Source of the DNA: Proteobacteria bacterium UBA981 | Lineage (GTDB): Bacteria; Pseudomonadota; Gammaproteobacteria; Ga0077536 | DNA length: 64,000 nucleotides | Reading direction: 5' to 3' | Assembly (NCBI GenBank): GCA_002292285.1 | Contig: DBBP01000016.1 | Location: 1-64,000 of the forward strand | Shown here: positions 1 through 8,732 of the stretch, in pieces | How the letters are laid out: each line of letters opens with the position of its first letter | Position numbering within the stretch: the stretch's first letter is position 1 | Notes under the pieces: generated by a model | What the model saw: the letters and a program-made list of their open reading frames with translations, nothing else | What the model was told of the DNA's origin: nothing | Database searches by the model: none | Made by a program: the position numbers and the translations under genes

Positions 1-235
1 TGGTCGTCATACGCCATTTTTCAATAACTACCGGCCGCAGTTTTATTTCCGTACGACGGACGTGACAGGCGCGGTAGAGCTTCCTGACGGCGTTGAGATG
101 GTGATGCCGGGGGACAACGTGAAGGTGACGGTGAAGTTGATCAACCCGATTGCAATGGAAGACGGACTGCGTTTCGCCATCCGTGAGGGTGGTCGGACTG
201 TTGGTGCCGGCGTTGTCGCGAAAATAATCGAATAG
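1..235 (+). CDS. tuf: Elongation factor Tu, C-terminal end (partial)
   Basis: The reading frame is open from the window edge to TAG at 233–235 and encodes the last ~77 residues of EF-Tu, the GTPase that delivers aminoacyl-tRNA to the ribosome. The segment is domain 3: it reads GRHTPFFNNYRPQFYFRTTD, then the conserved MVMPGDN and the C-terminal RFAIREGGRTVGAGVV. The 5' part lies outside the window. It is followed after 38 bp by rpsJ, the usual proteobacterial arrangement of a tuf copy leading into the S10 operon. Confidence 0.97.
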   Translation, partial: GRHTPFFNNYRPQFYFRTTDVTGAVELPDGVEMVMPGDNVKVTVKLINPIAMEDGLRFAIREGGRTVGAGVVAKIIE

Positions 236-273
236 TCCGGGCCCATAAATTAACTCAATTTGCGCGAATCAAG

Positions 274-585
274 ATGAACCAGCAAGTAATCAGAATCCGA
301 CTCAAAGCATTCGACCATCGCCTGATCGATCAGTCGACTAAGGAGATCGTCGAAACTGCGAAGCGCACTGGAGCCCAAATTAAGGGGCCCATTCCGCTAC
401 CGACGAAAAAGGAACGATACACGGTTTTGATTTCGCCGCACGTCAACAAAGACGCGCGCGATCAGTACGAGATTCGCACACATAAACGCTTGCTGGATAT
501 CGTCAATCCGACAGATAAAACTGTCGACGCATTGATGAAGCTCGATCTGGCGGCCGGCGTTGACGTGCAGATCAAGTTGAACTAG
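274..585 (+). CDS. rpsJ: 30S ribosomal protein S10
   Basis: 103 aa, the normal length for S10 (also NusE, a transcription antitermination factor). It starts MNQQVIRIRLKAFDHRLID and keeps the S10 signature near PTKKERYTVLISPH. First gene of the S10 operon here; it follows tuf after 38 bp, so no long S10 leader of the E. coli L4-autoregulated kind is visible between them. Confidence 0.97.
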   Translation: MNQQVIRIRLKAFDHRLIDQSTKEIVETAKRTGAQIKGPIPLPTKKERYTVLISPHVNKDARDQYEIRTHKRLLDIVNPTDKTVDALMKLDLAAGVDVQIKLN

Positions 586-604
586 GCCGCTTGGAGAATT
601 ACAG

Positions 605-1252
605 ATGAGCCTTGGTTTAGTTGGAATCAAACGCGGAATGACTCGCGTGTTCACCGAAGAAGGTGAGTCGATCCCGGTGACGGTGGTCGAAGTCAGTCCG
701 AATCGTGTCACACGTGTGAAGACCGCGGAGACGGATGGCTATCGTGCAATTCAGGTAACCCTGGGTGAAAAGCACCAGAATCGGATTAGTCGCCCTCTTG
801 CCGGAGAGTATAAAAAGGCGGGCGTGATTGCCGGAAAGGGTATGTGGGAATTTCGGCTGGCCGAAACCGAAGGCGAAGAAATCGTCGCCGGGACGGAATT
901 GAAAGTCGACGTGTTCGAGCCTGGACAATCTGTTGATGTGACCGGCACGACAATCGGTAAGGGGTTCGCAGGCACTATCAAGCGCCACCACTTCAAAGGG
1001 CAAGATGCTACCCACGGCAATTCGTTATCACACCGTGTACCCGGTTCAATTGGGCAATGCCAAACGCCCGGCCGGGTATTCAAAGGCAAGAAAATGGCCG
1101 GACATCTCGGTGACAAGCGCCGCACGATACAAGGGTTGAAGATTGTCAGAGTCGATTTAGATCGGAACTTGCTTCTGGTAAAGGGAGCAGTACCGGGCGC
1201 CAAGGGCGGCGATCTTCTTATTCGACCGGCAGTGAAAGCTCGAGCGAAATAG
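605..1252 (+). CDS. rplC: 50S ribosomal protein L3
   Basis: 215 aa, typical of bacterial L3. The N-terminus LVGIKRGMTRVF and the central loop with KGFAGTIKRHHF and GSIGQCQTPGRVFKGKKMAG, which reaches the peptidyl-transferase centre, are intact. It begins 19 bp after rpsJ, and its TAG shares a base with the proposed GTG start of rplD. Confidence 0.97.
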   Translation: MSLGLVGIKRGMTRVFTEEGESIPVTVVEVSPNRVTRVKTAETDGYRAIQVTLGEKHQNRISRPLAGEYKKAGVIAGKGMWEFRLAETEGEEIVAGTELKVDVFEPGQSVDVTGTTIGKGFAGTIKRHHFKGQDATHGNSLSHRVPGSIGQCQTPGRVFKGKKMAGHLGDKRRTIQGLKIVRVDLDRNLLLVKGAVPGAKGGDLLIRPAVKARAK

Positions 1253-1881
1253 TGAGTACGATGGAACTGCAACTGCATACAATTAATCAAGATAGTCCGA
1301 CCGGGCAAATTGCTCTGTCTGATGAGATCTTCGGTCGCGACTTTAACGAGCCGCTGATCCATCAGGTCGTGACGGCCTATATGGCAGGCGCGCGCAGCGG
1401 GACAAAAGCTCAGAAAACCCGTGCCCAGGTGCGCGGCGGGGGCGCGAAGCCATGGCGTCAAAAAGGCACTGGTCGAGCGCGCGCGGGAACGAGTCGCAGT
1501 CCGATATGGCGGGGCGGCGGTCGCGCATTTGCAGCTTCCCCAAGGAATTACGAGCAGAAGATAAACCGCAAGATGTATCGTGGTGCGGTCCGTTCGATTC
1601 TCTCGCAGCTAGTGCGAGAGGAACGGTTGGTTGCGATCGATGATTTCGTGGTGGAACAACCAAAAACAAAACTCGTGCTGCAAGCGTTATCTCGTTTGAA
1701 CTTGGATCATGTTTTGATTGTCTGCAGCGAGCTAAGTGAAAATCTGTTTCTCGCCGCTCGGAATATCCCGTGTGTCGGGATGGTTGAGGTCGGAGCAATA
1801 GACCCGGCGATTCTGGTCGCATACGACAAGGTAATCGTTACGCGGCAGGCTCTATCAGATCTCGAGGAGCTGCTGAAATGA
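1252..1881 (+). CDS. rplD: 50S ribosomal protein L4
   Basis: Up to 209 aa. L4 lines the exit tunnel and in enterobacteria also represses the S10 operon. The tunnel loop with RAQVRGGGAKPWRQKGTGRA and SPIWRGGGRAF is intact. Two starts are possible: GTG at 1252, overlapping the rplC stop by one base, or ATG at 1261 three codons later (MELQLHTI). The latter resembles usual L4 N-termini, so the true start may be 1261. Confidence 0.95.
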   Translation: MSTMELQLHTINQDSPTGQIALSDEIFGRDFNEPLIHQVVTAYMAGARSGTKAQKTRAQVRGGGAKPWRQKGTGRARAGTSRSPIWRGGGRAFAASPRNYEQKINRKMYRGAVRSILSQLVREERLVAIDDFVVEQPKTKLVLQALSRLNLDHVLIVCSELSENLFLAARNIPCVGMVEVGAIDPAILVAYDKVIVTRQALSDLEELLK

Positions 1882-2174
1882 ACGAGGAAAGATTGCTACA
1901 GGTACTTGTAGAACCAAGGCTATCAGAGAAAGGGGCGCGCGTTGCTGAGATGCATCGGCAATACATGTTCCGAGTTCTGGACGACGCCACGAAACCGGAA
2001 ATCAAGGCAGCGGTCGAGCAACTATTCAAGGTTGAAGTCGAAGCAGTGAACACATCATTTGTGCGAGCTCGCACGCGCAATTTTCGTAATCGCGTTGGAA
2101 CCAAAAGCGGTTGGAAGAAAGCGTTCGTGAAATTGAAAGACGGTTTCGAAATTGACTTTCTTGGCGGCGAATAG
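1878..2174 (+). CDS. rplW: 50S ribosomal protein L23
   Basis: 98 aa, normal for L23, which sits at the tunnel exit and docks trigger factor and SRP. It shows the LVEPRLSEKG start and the FKVEVEAVNT segment typical of the family. Its ATG overlaps the rplD stop by four bases (ATGA), implying translational coupling. Confidence 0.96.
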   Translation: MNEERLLQVLVEPRLSEKGARVAEMHRQYMFRVLDDATKPEIKAAVEQLFKVEVEAVNTSFVRARTRNFRNRVGTKSGWKKAFVKLKDGFEIDFLGGE

Positions 2175-2190
2175 CCAGGGGTAATTCGCA

Positions 2191-3018
2191 ATGGCTTTAA
2201 AGAAATCTAAACCAACATCTCCAGGGCGGCGTAACGTCGTCACGGTTTCGACTCCTGAATTGCATAAAGGCGAACCGTTTCGCCCCTTGCTAGAACAGCA
2301 GTCGCGCAAATCGGGGCGTAATAACAACGGACGTATTACGGTCCGGCATCGCGGTGGTGGTCACAAACAGCGGTATCGAATCGTTGATTTCAAACGGGGT
2401 AAGGACGGAATCAACGCAAAAGTGGAGCGAATTGAGTACGACCCGAACCGAACGTCGCATATTGCATTGTTGCTGTATGCAGACGGAGAGCGTCGCTATA
2501 TCGTCGCACCGAAAGGAATAACCGTTGGCGCTACATTGCGCTCTGGGGCGGATTCGCCGATTCAAGCCGGAAACTGCTTGCAACTCCGAAATATTCCGGT
2601 CGGCACGTTGGTGCATTGCGTGGAGCTCAAGCCCGGGAAAGGCGCACAAATGGCGCGCAGCGCCGGTGCTAGCGTGCAGTTCGTTGCGCGCGAAGGGGGC
2701 CACGCCACGTTGCGACTGCGCTCCGGGGAAATGCGAAAGGTCCCGATCGAATGCCGAGCAACCATTGGTGAAGTTGGGAACCACGAACACGCGTTACGTT
2801 CTCTGGGCAAAGCTGGTGCCAAACGCTGGCGCGGCGTCCGACCGACTGTTCGAGGCGTTGCGATGAACCCAGTTGACCATCCACATGGTGGTGGTGAAGG
2901 ACGCACTTCAGGGGGACGTCACCCGGTAAGTCCATGGGGACAACCGACTAAAGGGCATAAAACCCGCCGTAACAAGCGTACCAACGATTTGATCGTTCGA
3001 CGCCGCAACAAACGATAG
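2191..3018 (+). CDS. rplB: 50S ribosomal protein L2
   Basis: 275 aa, full length. L2 supports subunit association and the peptidyl-transferase centre. The C-terminal signature MNPVDHPHGGGEGRTSGGRH, containing the conserved histidine of the GGGEGR loop, is intact, as is the RNA-binding KQRYRIVDFKR stretch. It begins 16 bp after rplW. Confidence 0.98.
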   Translation: MALKKSKPTSPGRRNVVTVSTPELHKGEPFRPLLEQQSRKSGRNNNGRITVRHRGGGHKQRYRIVDFKRGKDGINAKVERIEYDPNRTSHIALLLYADGERRYIVAPKGITVGATLRSGADSPIQAGNCLQLRNIPVGTLVHCVELKPGKGAQMARSAGASVQFVAREGGHATLRLRSGEMRKVPIECRATIGEVGNHEHALRSLGKAGAKRWRGVRPTVRGVAMNPVDHPHGGGEGRTSGGRHPVSPWGQPTKGHKTRRNKRTNDLIVRRRNKR

Positions 3019-3033
3019 GAGCGGAGCTTAGCT

Positions 3034-3306
3034 ATGCCACGTTCAATCAGAAAAGGCCCTTATATTGACCATCATTTGGTTAAGAAGGTTGATGAAGCCC
3101 GCGCAAAAAACGATAAGCGCCCGATTAAGACTTGGTCTCGTCGCTCAATGGTGTTGCCCGATATGGTCGGTTTGACGATTGCTGTTCATAACGGTCGTCA
3201 GCATATGCCGGTTTATGTCAACGAGAACATGGTGGGGCACAAGCTCGGTGAATTTGCACCGACACGTTCTTTCCGTGGTCATATCGCTGATAAAAAGTCT
3301 AAGTAA
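3034..3306 (+). CDS. rpsS: 30S ribosomal protein S19
   Basis: 90 aa, typical S19 of the 30S head. It begins MPRSIRKGPYIDHHLVKKV and ends with the conserved HKLGEFAPTRSFRGH block and a lysine-rich tail. A GGAG-containing ribosome-binding site precedes the ATG. Confidence 0.97.
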   Translation: MPRSIRKGPYIDHHLVKKVDEARAKNDKRPIKTWSRRSMVLPDMVGLTIAVHNGRQHMPVYVNENMVGHKLGEFAPTRSFRGHIADKKSK

Positions 3307-3331
3307 TAAGGCGCTCGACAGGATATCTAAG

Positions 3332-3670
3332 ATGGCCACGGTAGCTAAACTTCGAAATGCACGCATAGCCGCGCAAAAAATGCGCCTGGTCGCTGACCAG
3401 GTCCGGGGACTCCCGGTGGAGCAGGCGATTAACGTTTTAGCATTTAGCGACAAGAAGGCCGCGCACCTCATAAAGAAGGTGCTCGAATCGGCCATCGCGA
3501 ACGCCGAGCACAACGACGGTGCCGATGTAGATGACTTAAGAGTCGATAGCATCTTTGTTGATGAGGGTGCGACTCTGAAACGCTGGCGTGCTCGTGCTCG
3601 GGGACGAGCGTCAAAAATATTGAAGCGGACTAGCCACGTGACAATTTCCGTAGAAGAAGTGGGGCAATAG
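3332..3670 (+). CDS. rplV: 50S ribosomal protein L22
   Basis: 112 aa from ATG 3332, which matches the family length of ~110. An upstream in-frame extension to 3179 overlaps rpsS and has no L22 similarity, so it is not used. The β-hairpin that reaches the exit tunnel (TLKRWRARARGRA) is present. An AGGAT ribosome-binding site lies before the ATG. Confidence 0.96.
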   Translation: MATVAKLRNARIAAQKMRLVADQVRGLPVEQAINVLAFSDKKAAHLIKKVLESAIANAEHNDGADVDDLRVDSIFVDEGATLKRWRARARGRASKILKRTSHVTISVEEVGQ

Positions 3671-3674
3671 AGCT

Positions 3675-4352
3675 ATGGGTCAAAAAGTACACCCCTACGG
3701 TATCCGTTTGGGCATCGTTAAAGATTGGACGTCGACGTGGTATGCCGACACCAAAGCTTACGCTGACTATTTAAACGTTGACCTCAAGGTTCGTGAGTTT
3801 CTTCGCAAGAAACTTTCACATGCATCTGTGAGCAGAATCCAGATCGAGCGCCCCGCCAACAACGCTCGATTGATTATTCACACAGCACGACCGGGCATCG
3901 TTATTGGCAAGAAGGGCGAAGATATTGAATCACTGCGCAAAGAAGTGTCGCAGTTAATGGGGGTGCCCGCGCACATCAGTGTTGAGGAAATCCGCAAGCC
4001 CGAACTCGACGCATTGCTGGTTGCGGAGTCCGTCGCTCAACAGCTCGAGCGTCGCATTATGTTTCGGCGCGCGATGAAACGCGCGGTGTCGAATTCGATG
4101 CGTCTAGGTGCCGAAGGTATCAAGATTAATGTCGCTGGCCGACTAAATGGCGCTGAGATCGCGCGTTCTGAATGGTATCGGGAAGGCCGCGTGCCGCTAC
4201 ATACCTTGCGTGCGGATATTGACTACGCCCTCGCGGAGGCCAATACCACCTACGGAGTCATCGGCGTAAAGGTCTGGATCTTCAAAGGTGAAATTGTTCC
4301 GAAGGCAGAACAACCAGAACTGGAGGAAGCGGAAGCCCCCAGTGCGGCGTGA
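3675..4352 (+). CDS. rpsC: 30S ribosomal protein S3
   Basis: 225 aa. S3 forms part of the mRNA entry channel. It starts MGQKVHPYGIRLGIVKDW and contains the KH-domain GKKGEDIESLRKEV (the GXXG loop reads GKKG) and the C-terminal MRLGAEGIKINVAGRLNGAE block. It begins 4 bp after rplV. Confidence 0.98.
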   Translation: MGQKVHPYGIRLGIVKDWTSTWYADTKAYADYLNVDLKVREFLRKKLSHASVSRIQIERPANNARLIIHTARPGIVIGKKGEDIESLRKEVSQLMGVPAHISVEEIRKPELDALLVAESVAQQLERRIMFRRAMKRAVSNSMRLGAEGIKINVAGRLNGAEIARSEWYREGRVPLHTLRADIDYALAEANTTYGVIGVKVWIFKGEIVPKAEQPELEEAEAPSAA

Positions 4353-4386
4353 GCCAAGCACGAATGGGGTCTCCGGAGCGTAACTG

Positions 4387-4800
4387 ATGCTGCAACCTAA
4401 AAATACGAAATTTCGCAAACAGCAAAAAGGCCGCAATCGCGGACTTGCGCAGCGCGGCGCCAAAGTTAGCTTTGGTGAATACGCGCTGAAGGCTACTACT
4501 GCCGGTCGCGTAACCGCCCGGCAAATAGAAGCCGCGCGCCGTGCGATAACCCGCCATGTGAAGCGCGGCGGAAAAATCTGGATTCGAGTATTTCCGGACA
4601 AACCGGTGTCGAAGAAGCCGCTGGAAGTTCGCCAAGGTAAAGGTAAGGGCAACGTGGAGTACTGGGTGGCTCAAGTTAAACCCGGTACTGTCCTCTACGA
4701 AATGGAGGGTGTCTCGGAAGAGATTGCACGTGAAGCAATGCGACTGGCCAGCGCGAAATTGCCTGTGCGTACGACATTCGCAACACGGACGGTATTGTGA
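4387..4800 (+). CDS. rplP: 50S ribosomal protein L16
   Basis: 137 aa, the usual size. L16 helps position tRNA in the A site. It starts MLQPKNTKFRKQQKGRNRG and has the conserved GKGKGNVEYWVAQVKPG motif; the arginine target of hydroxylase RoxA lies in the RIFPDKP-type loop (here RVFPDKPVSKKP). A GGAG site precedes the start. Confidence 0.97.
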   Translation: MLQPKNTKFRKQQKGRNRGLAQRGAKVSFGEYALKATTAGRVTARQIEAARRAITRHVKRGGKIWIRVFPDKPVSKKPLEVRQGKGKGNVEYWVAQVKPGTVLYEMEGVSEEIAREAMRLASAKLPVRTTFATRTVL

Positions 4801-5000
4801 TGAAAGCGATCGAATTGCGTAACAAGCAGGACGACGAACTGACGCAGCTCCTCCTGGAGACTCGCCGGAAGCAATTTAATATGCGTATGCAAGTCGGATC
4901 CGGACAGCCGGCGCGAGCCAGTGATATCCGCGAGAGTCGCAAGGATATCGCCCGGATTAAAACCATCATTCAGGAACGCCAGCAGGGCAACGCGGTATGA
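4800..5000 (+). CDS. rpmC: 50S ribosomal protein L29
   Basis: 66 aa from ATG 4800, which overlaps the rplP stop by one base (TGATG); a GTG one codon upstream (4797) is a less likely alternative. Two-helix protein of the tunnel exit: KAIELRNKQDDELTQLLLET and the C-terminal IRESRKDIARIKTIIQER are typical. Confidence 0.95.
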   Translation: MKAIELRNKQDDELTQLLLETRRKQFNMRMQVGSGQPARASDIRESRKDIARIKTIIQERQQGNAV

Positions 5001-5263
5001 GCGAAGTACAGAAAACGGCTAGAACACTAGTCGGCCAAGTTGTAAGTAACCGCATGGATAAAACGATCGCGGTCATGGTCGAACGACGTGTAGAACATCC
5101 TTTGTATCGAAAGTATGTCCGCAAATCGACGCGTCTTCTTGCTCATGACGAGAACAACGAATGTGCCGAGGGCGATACCGTAGCCATCGAAGAATGCCGC
5201 CCGCTATCGAAGAACAAAAGCTGGCGTCTTCAACGCGTTCTAGAACGCGCCACACAAATTTAA
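4997..5263 (+). CDS. rpsQ: 30S ribosomal protein S17
   Basis: 88 aa OB-fold primary 16S-binding protein. It shows the family core ARTLVGQVVSNRMDKTIAVM and the C-terminal RPLSKNKSWRL. It overlaps the rpmC stop by four bases, so the pair is probably translationally coupled. Confidence 0.97.
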   Translation: MSEVQKTARTLVGQVVSNRMDKTIAVMVERRVEHPLYRKYVRKSTRLLAHDENNECAEGDTVAIEECRPLSKNKSWRLQRVLERATQI

Positions 5264-5297
5264 ACGACGGTCCATCGAGTAGGAATCGGAGTTAACC

Positions 5298-5666
5298 ATG
5301 ATTCAAATGCAGAGCATGTTAGACGCGGCCGACAATAGCGGTGCGAGACGCATGATGTGTATCAAGGTACTGGGCGGTTCGCGTCGCCGATACGCCGGAA
5401 TAGGTGATGTCATAAAAGTCACCATTAAAGAAGCTATCCCGAGAGGGAAGGTCAAGAAAGGCGAAGTCTTTGATGCCGTGGTAGTGCGTACTAAGAAAGG
5501 TGTTCGGCGCCCGGACGGTTCGCTTATTCGCTTCGACGGCAATGCTGCAGTACTGCTAGACAAACAGCTCAATCCTGTTGGTACGCGGATATTTGGCCCG
5601 GTTACGAGAGAACTACGCGGAGAGAAATTCATGCGTATCGTTTCACTCGCGCCGGAAGTTCTGTAG
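5298..5666 (+). CDS. rplN: 50S ribosomal protein L14
   Basis: 122 aa, exact family length. L14 contributes to intersubunit bridges. N-terminus MIQMQSMLDAADNSGARRMM and the signature GDVIKVTIKEAIPRGKVKKG are intact. First gene of what is the spc operon in E. coli; the 34-bp gap after rpsQ shows no terminator. Confidence 0.98.
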   Translation: MIQMQSMLDAADNSGARRMMCIKVLGGSRRRYAGIGDVIKVTIKEAIPRGKVKKGEVFDAVVVRTKKGVRRPDGSLIRFDGNAAVLLDKQLNPVGTRIFGPVTRELRGEKFMRIVSLAPEVL

Positions 5667-5691
5667 TCGGCAGATTGGTAGAGAAATTCCG

Positions 5692-6009
5692 ATGAAGAAA
5701 ATCAAAAAAGGCGATGACGTTCATATCGTCGCGGGTCGAGATCGAGGGAAGCGCGGGGTCGTCGTGCGCGTGGTGTCCGACCGTCACGTCATAGTTGAAG
5801 GCATCAATCTCGTCAAACGGCACACCAAAGCGAACCCGCAACTCGGGACGCCAGGCGGGATCATCGAAAAGGAAGCGCCATTGCAGATTGCGAATGTTGC
5901 TCTGTTCAATCCCGTTACGCAGAAGCCCGACCGCATCGGATTTCGTATCTTGGAGGATGGGCGAAAAGTTCGATTCTTCAAGTCCAACGGCGAAGTAGTC
6001 GACGCGTAG
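5692..6009 (+). CDS. rplX: 50S ribosomal protein L24
   Basis: 105 aa from ATG 5692 (MKKIKKGDDVHIVAGRDRGK), the standard KOW-domain L24 that starts 50S assembly. A longer in-frame extension to 5578 lies inside rplN and is rejected. The N-terminal KOW motif and the central NPQLGTPGGIIEKEAP segment are clear. Confidence 0.96.
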   Translation: MKKIKKGDDVHIVAGRDRGKRGVVVRVVSDRHVIVEGINLVKRHTKANPQLGTPGGIIEKEAPLQIANVALFNPVTQKPDRIGFRILEDGRKVRFFKSNGEVVDA

Positions 6010-6027
6010 ATCGAGGATATTGAGAAT

Positions 6028-6567
6028 ATGGCAAGGCTGGAAGATTTTTACCGTGACACTGTAGTGGCGCAGCTGCAGGAAAAGTTCGGTTTCAAAAGCG
6101 TCATGCAGGTACCCAAGGTTACCAAGATAACGCTCAATATGGGGCTAGGTGAAGCGGTCGGGGACAAGAAGATAGTTGAGCACGCGGTCAAAGATCTACG
6201 GCTCATTTCTTCACAGCAACCGGTAGTTACACTTGCGCGCAAATCGATCGCTGGCTTCAAGATTCGTGACGGATGGCCGATCGGTGCGAAGGTGACCCTG
6301 CGACGAGATCGGATGTACGAGTTCCTTGACCGGTTGATCAATATCGCGATCCCAAGAATTCGGGACTTTCGAGGCTTGAACTCGAGGGCGTTCGACGGCC
6401 AGGGTAACTACAACATGGGCGTGCGGGAGCAGATTATTTTCCCGGAGATCGATTACGACAAGATCGATACTTTACGCGGACTTGATATTTGCATCACGAC
6501 AAGTGCGCGCACCGACGATGAAGGTCGCGCATTGCTCGAAGCGTTTAAGTTTCCACTGCGAGCTTGA
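6028..6567 (+). CDS. rplE: 50S ribosomal protein L5
   Basis: 179 aa, normal L5, which binds 5S rRNA and contacts P-site tRNA. Conserved KITLNMGLGEAVGDKK, ARKSIAGFKIRDGWPIG and the FPEIDYDKID stretch are present. It begins 18 bp after rplX with an AGGA-type site. Confidence 0.98.
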   Translation: MARLEDFYRDTVVAQLQEKFGFKSVMQVPKVTKITLNMGLGEAVGDKKIVEHAVKDLRLISSQQPVVTLARKSIAGFKIRDGWPIGAKVTLRRDRMYEFLDRLINIAIPRIRDFRGLNSRAFDGQGNYNMGVREQIIFPEIDYDKIDTLRGLDICITTSARTDDEGRALLEAFKFPLRA

Positions 6568-6577
6568 GGAACCAGGT

Positions 6578-6883
6578 ATGGCTAAGAAATCAATGATCAA
6601 TCGCGAGAAGAAGCGCGCGGTCCTGGCTGCTAAATTTGGCGCTAAACGTGAAGAGCTAAAGGCGATCATCAAGGACGAAGAGCGTTCCTATGAAGATCGA
6701 GATGAAGCACGGGTGCGGCTCCAAAAGTTGCCGCGTGATTCAAGCACTGTTAGAAAACGGAATCGCTGCCGCCTGACTGGCCGCCCGCATGGCTTCTACA
6801 GGAAATTCGGCCTAGCGCGCAACGAATTACGACGGCTCGCGATGGAAGGCCATATTCCTGGATTAGTGAAAGCTAGCTGGTAA
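6578..6883 (+). CDS. rpsN: 30S ribosomal protein S14 (zinc-free form)
   Basis: 101 aa from ATG 6578 (MAKKSMINREKKRAVLAAKF). The length and the lack of paired CXXC motifs mark the long, zinc-independent S14 typical of proteobacteria rather than the 61-aa zinc form. The C-terminal RNRCRLTGRPHGFYRKFGLA is conserved. A further in-frame extension upstream lies within rplE and is not used. Confidence 0.96.
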   Translation: MAKKSMINREKKRAVLAAKFGAKREELKAIIKDEERSYEDRDEARVRLQKLPRDSSTVRKRNRCRLTGRPHGFYRKFGLARNELRRLAMEGHIPGLVKASW

Positions 6884-6898
6884 TCGGATTAGAACCTT

Positions 6899-7294
6899 AT
6901 GAGTATGCAAGACCCCATAGCCGATATGCTTACACGGCTTCGAAACGGACAGGCCCGGGCTAAGCGGGAAGTTTCCATGCCGGCGTCTGGAAAGAAAGCC
7001 GCCGTCGCAGCCGTATTGAAGAACGAAGGCTACATCAGTGACTTTCGCACCGAAGGTGACGGTGCAAAGCGTGAGCTAAAGGTGGAATTGAAGTATTTCG
7101 AAGGCAAGCCCGTTATCGAAAAGATCGAACGCGTTAGTCGTCCCGGATTACGCATTTACCGAGGCAACGATGAGCTACCGACAGTCGTTGGTGGACTTGG
7201 TGTTGCCATCATTTCCACGTCAAAAGGATTGATGAGCGATCGGCAAGCGCGGGCCGAGGGCATTGGCGGCGAAGTCATCTGTTCGGTTTATTGA
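6899..7294 (+). CDS. rpsH: 30S ribosomal protein S8
   Basis: 131 aa. S8 binds the central domain of 16S rRNA and in E. coli represses the spc operon. N-terminus MQDPIADMLTRLRNGQ and the C-terminal STSKGLMSDRQARAEGIGGE are diagnostic. Confidence 0.98.
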   Translation: MSMQDPIADMLTRLRNGQARAKREVSMPASGKKAAVAAVLKNEGYISDFRTEGDGAKRELKVELKYFEGKPVIEKIERVSRPGLRIYRGNDELPTVVGGLGVAIISTSKGLMSDRQARAEGIGGEVICSVY

Positions 7295-7307
7295 GGTTGC
7301 GAAGAAA

Positions 7308-7841
7308 ATGTCGCGAGTAGCTAAAGTTCCGATTGAAATTGCCAAAGGCGTTGAGATAACGCTTAACGGGCAGAATGTGAACGTAAAAGGCCCTAAGGGT
7401 AGTTTGTCCCACACCGTACACGACTTGGTTTCCGTTAAGCTCGAGGACGGGTCGATGACAGTTCGCGCGCTCAATGAATCCAAGGCGTCAAATGCGCTCT
7501 CGGGTACAACCCGTGCTGTTCTGCAGAATTTAGTAATCGGCGTCGCGGAAGGGTTCGAGCGCAAACTCCAAATCGTCGGGGTAGGTTACAGAGCGCAAGC
7601 GCAGGGACAGAAGCTTAATCTTTCCTTAGGATTTTCCCACCCGGTCGAATACGCAATTCCGGACGGGATATCCGTGGAAACACCAACGCAAACGGAAATC
7701 GTGGTGCGAGGAATAGACAAGCAAGCCGTTGGGCAGGTTGCCGCGAACATTCGCGCCTACCGCAAGCCCGAACCGTATAAAGGCAAAGGTGTTCGTTATA
7801 GCGGCGAACAAATCGTTAAGAAAGAAGCGAAAAAGGCCTGA
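7308..7841 (+). CDS. rplF: 50S ribosomal protein L6
   Basis: 177 aa from ATG 7308 (MSRVAKVPIEIAKGVEI), the family length. A short upstream extension overlapping rpsH is rejected. Both L6 repeats are visible and the C-terminal signature PEPYKGKGVRYSGE is intact. Confidence 0.97.
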   Translation: MSRVAKVPIEIAKGVEITLNGQNVNVKGPKGSLSHTVHDLVSVKLEDGSMTVRALNESKASNALSGTTRAVLQNLVIGVAEGFERKLQIVGVGYRAQAQGQKLNLSLGFSHPVEYAIPDGISVETPTQTEIVVRGIDKQAVGQVAANIRAYRKPEPYKGKGVRYSGEQIVKKEAKKA

Positions 7842-7849
7842 TTCAGGTG

Positions 7850-8203
7850 ATGAACAAAAAATCTTCACGTCAGCGGCGTGCACGAAAAACCCGCTCGATT
7901 ATCAAGAAGCTGGGAGCAGTACGATTGTGTATCAATCGGACACCCCGTCACATATACGCACAGGTTATTTCAGAAGATGGCAATGCCGTGCTGGCGTCAG
8001 CTTCGACCGTCGAAAAGGAATTCCGGGGAACCGGGAATCACGGCGGCAATATGGGTGCAGCATCAGAGATTGGAAAGCTGGTCGCGGAGCGCGCGATAGC
8101 AGCTGGCATTCAGAGTGTTGCGTTTGACCGCTCTGGTTATAAGTATCACGGACGCGTCAAGGCGCTCGCCGATGCTGCCCGCGAAGGCGGCTTGAAGTTT
8201 TAG
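7850..8203 (+). CDS. rplR: 50S ribosomal protein L18
   Basis: 117 aa from ATG 7850; a GTG directly before it (7847) is an alternative. L18 binds 5S rRNA. It shows RLCINRTPRHIYAQVISEDG and the C-terminal AFDRSGYKYHGRVKALADAA signature. Confidence 0.96.
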   Translation: MNKKSSRQRRARKTRSIIKKLGAVRLCINRTPRHIYAQVISEDGNAVLASASTVEKEFRGTGNHGGNMGAASEIGKLVAERAIAAGIQSVAFDRSGYKYHGRVKALADAAREGGLKF

Positions 8204-8217
8204 GAGTTCGACGGAGT

Positions 8218-8727
8218 ATGGCTGGTAATTCAAATATGCCGGAGAACAATGAAGGGTTCTTCGAGAAGCTGATCACTGTGAATCGCGTAGCGAAAGTTGT
8301 GAAGGGTGGGCGAATATTCGCTTTCTCCGCACTTACTGTCGTGGGGGACGGTGAGGGCCGTGTCGGTTTTGGCCGCGGAAAGGCTCGCGAGGTTCCGGTA
8401 GCGATACAGAAGGCAATGGAAAATGCACGCAAGAACATGAGCTCTGTGGCGCTAAATGGTTCGACCCTGCAATACGCAGTGATAGGCGAACATGGCGCAG
8501 CAAAGGTTTACATGCAACCCGCCTCAGACGGTACAGGGATCATTGCAGGGGGCGCGATGCGGGCTGTATTCGAAGTCCTGGGCGTGCAAAACGTATTGGC
8601 GAAATGTATCGGAACAACCAACCCGGTGAACGTCGTTCGCGCAACCATAAATGGGCTCATGGCAATGTCATCGCCGGAACAGATCGCTGAGAAACGCGGC
8701 AAGACCGTCGAAGAAATTCGGGGATAG
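8218..8727 (+). CDS. rpsE: 30S ribosomal protein S5
   Basis: 169 aa. S5 acts in decoding accuracy and at the mRNA entry site. The double-stranded-RNA-binding N-terminal domain (KLITVNRVAKVVKGGRIFAF) and the C-terminal GTTNPVNVVRATINGL are intact. A good GGAG-rich site precedes the ATG. Confidence 0.98.
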   Translation: MAGNSNMPENNEGFFEKLITVNRVAKVVKGGRIFAFSALTVVGDGEGRVGFGRGKAREVPVAIQKAMENARKNMSSVALNGSTLQYAVIGEHGAAKVYMQPASDGTGIIAGGAMRAVFEVLGVQNVLAKCIGTTNPVNVVRATINGLMAMSSPEQIAEKRGKTVEEIRG

Positions 8728-8732
8728 TCATT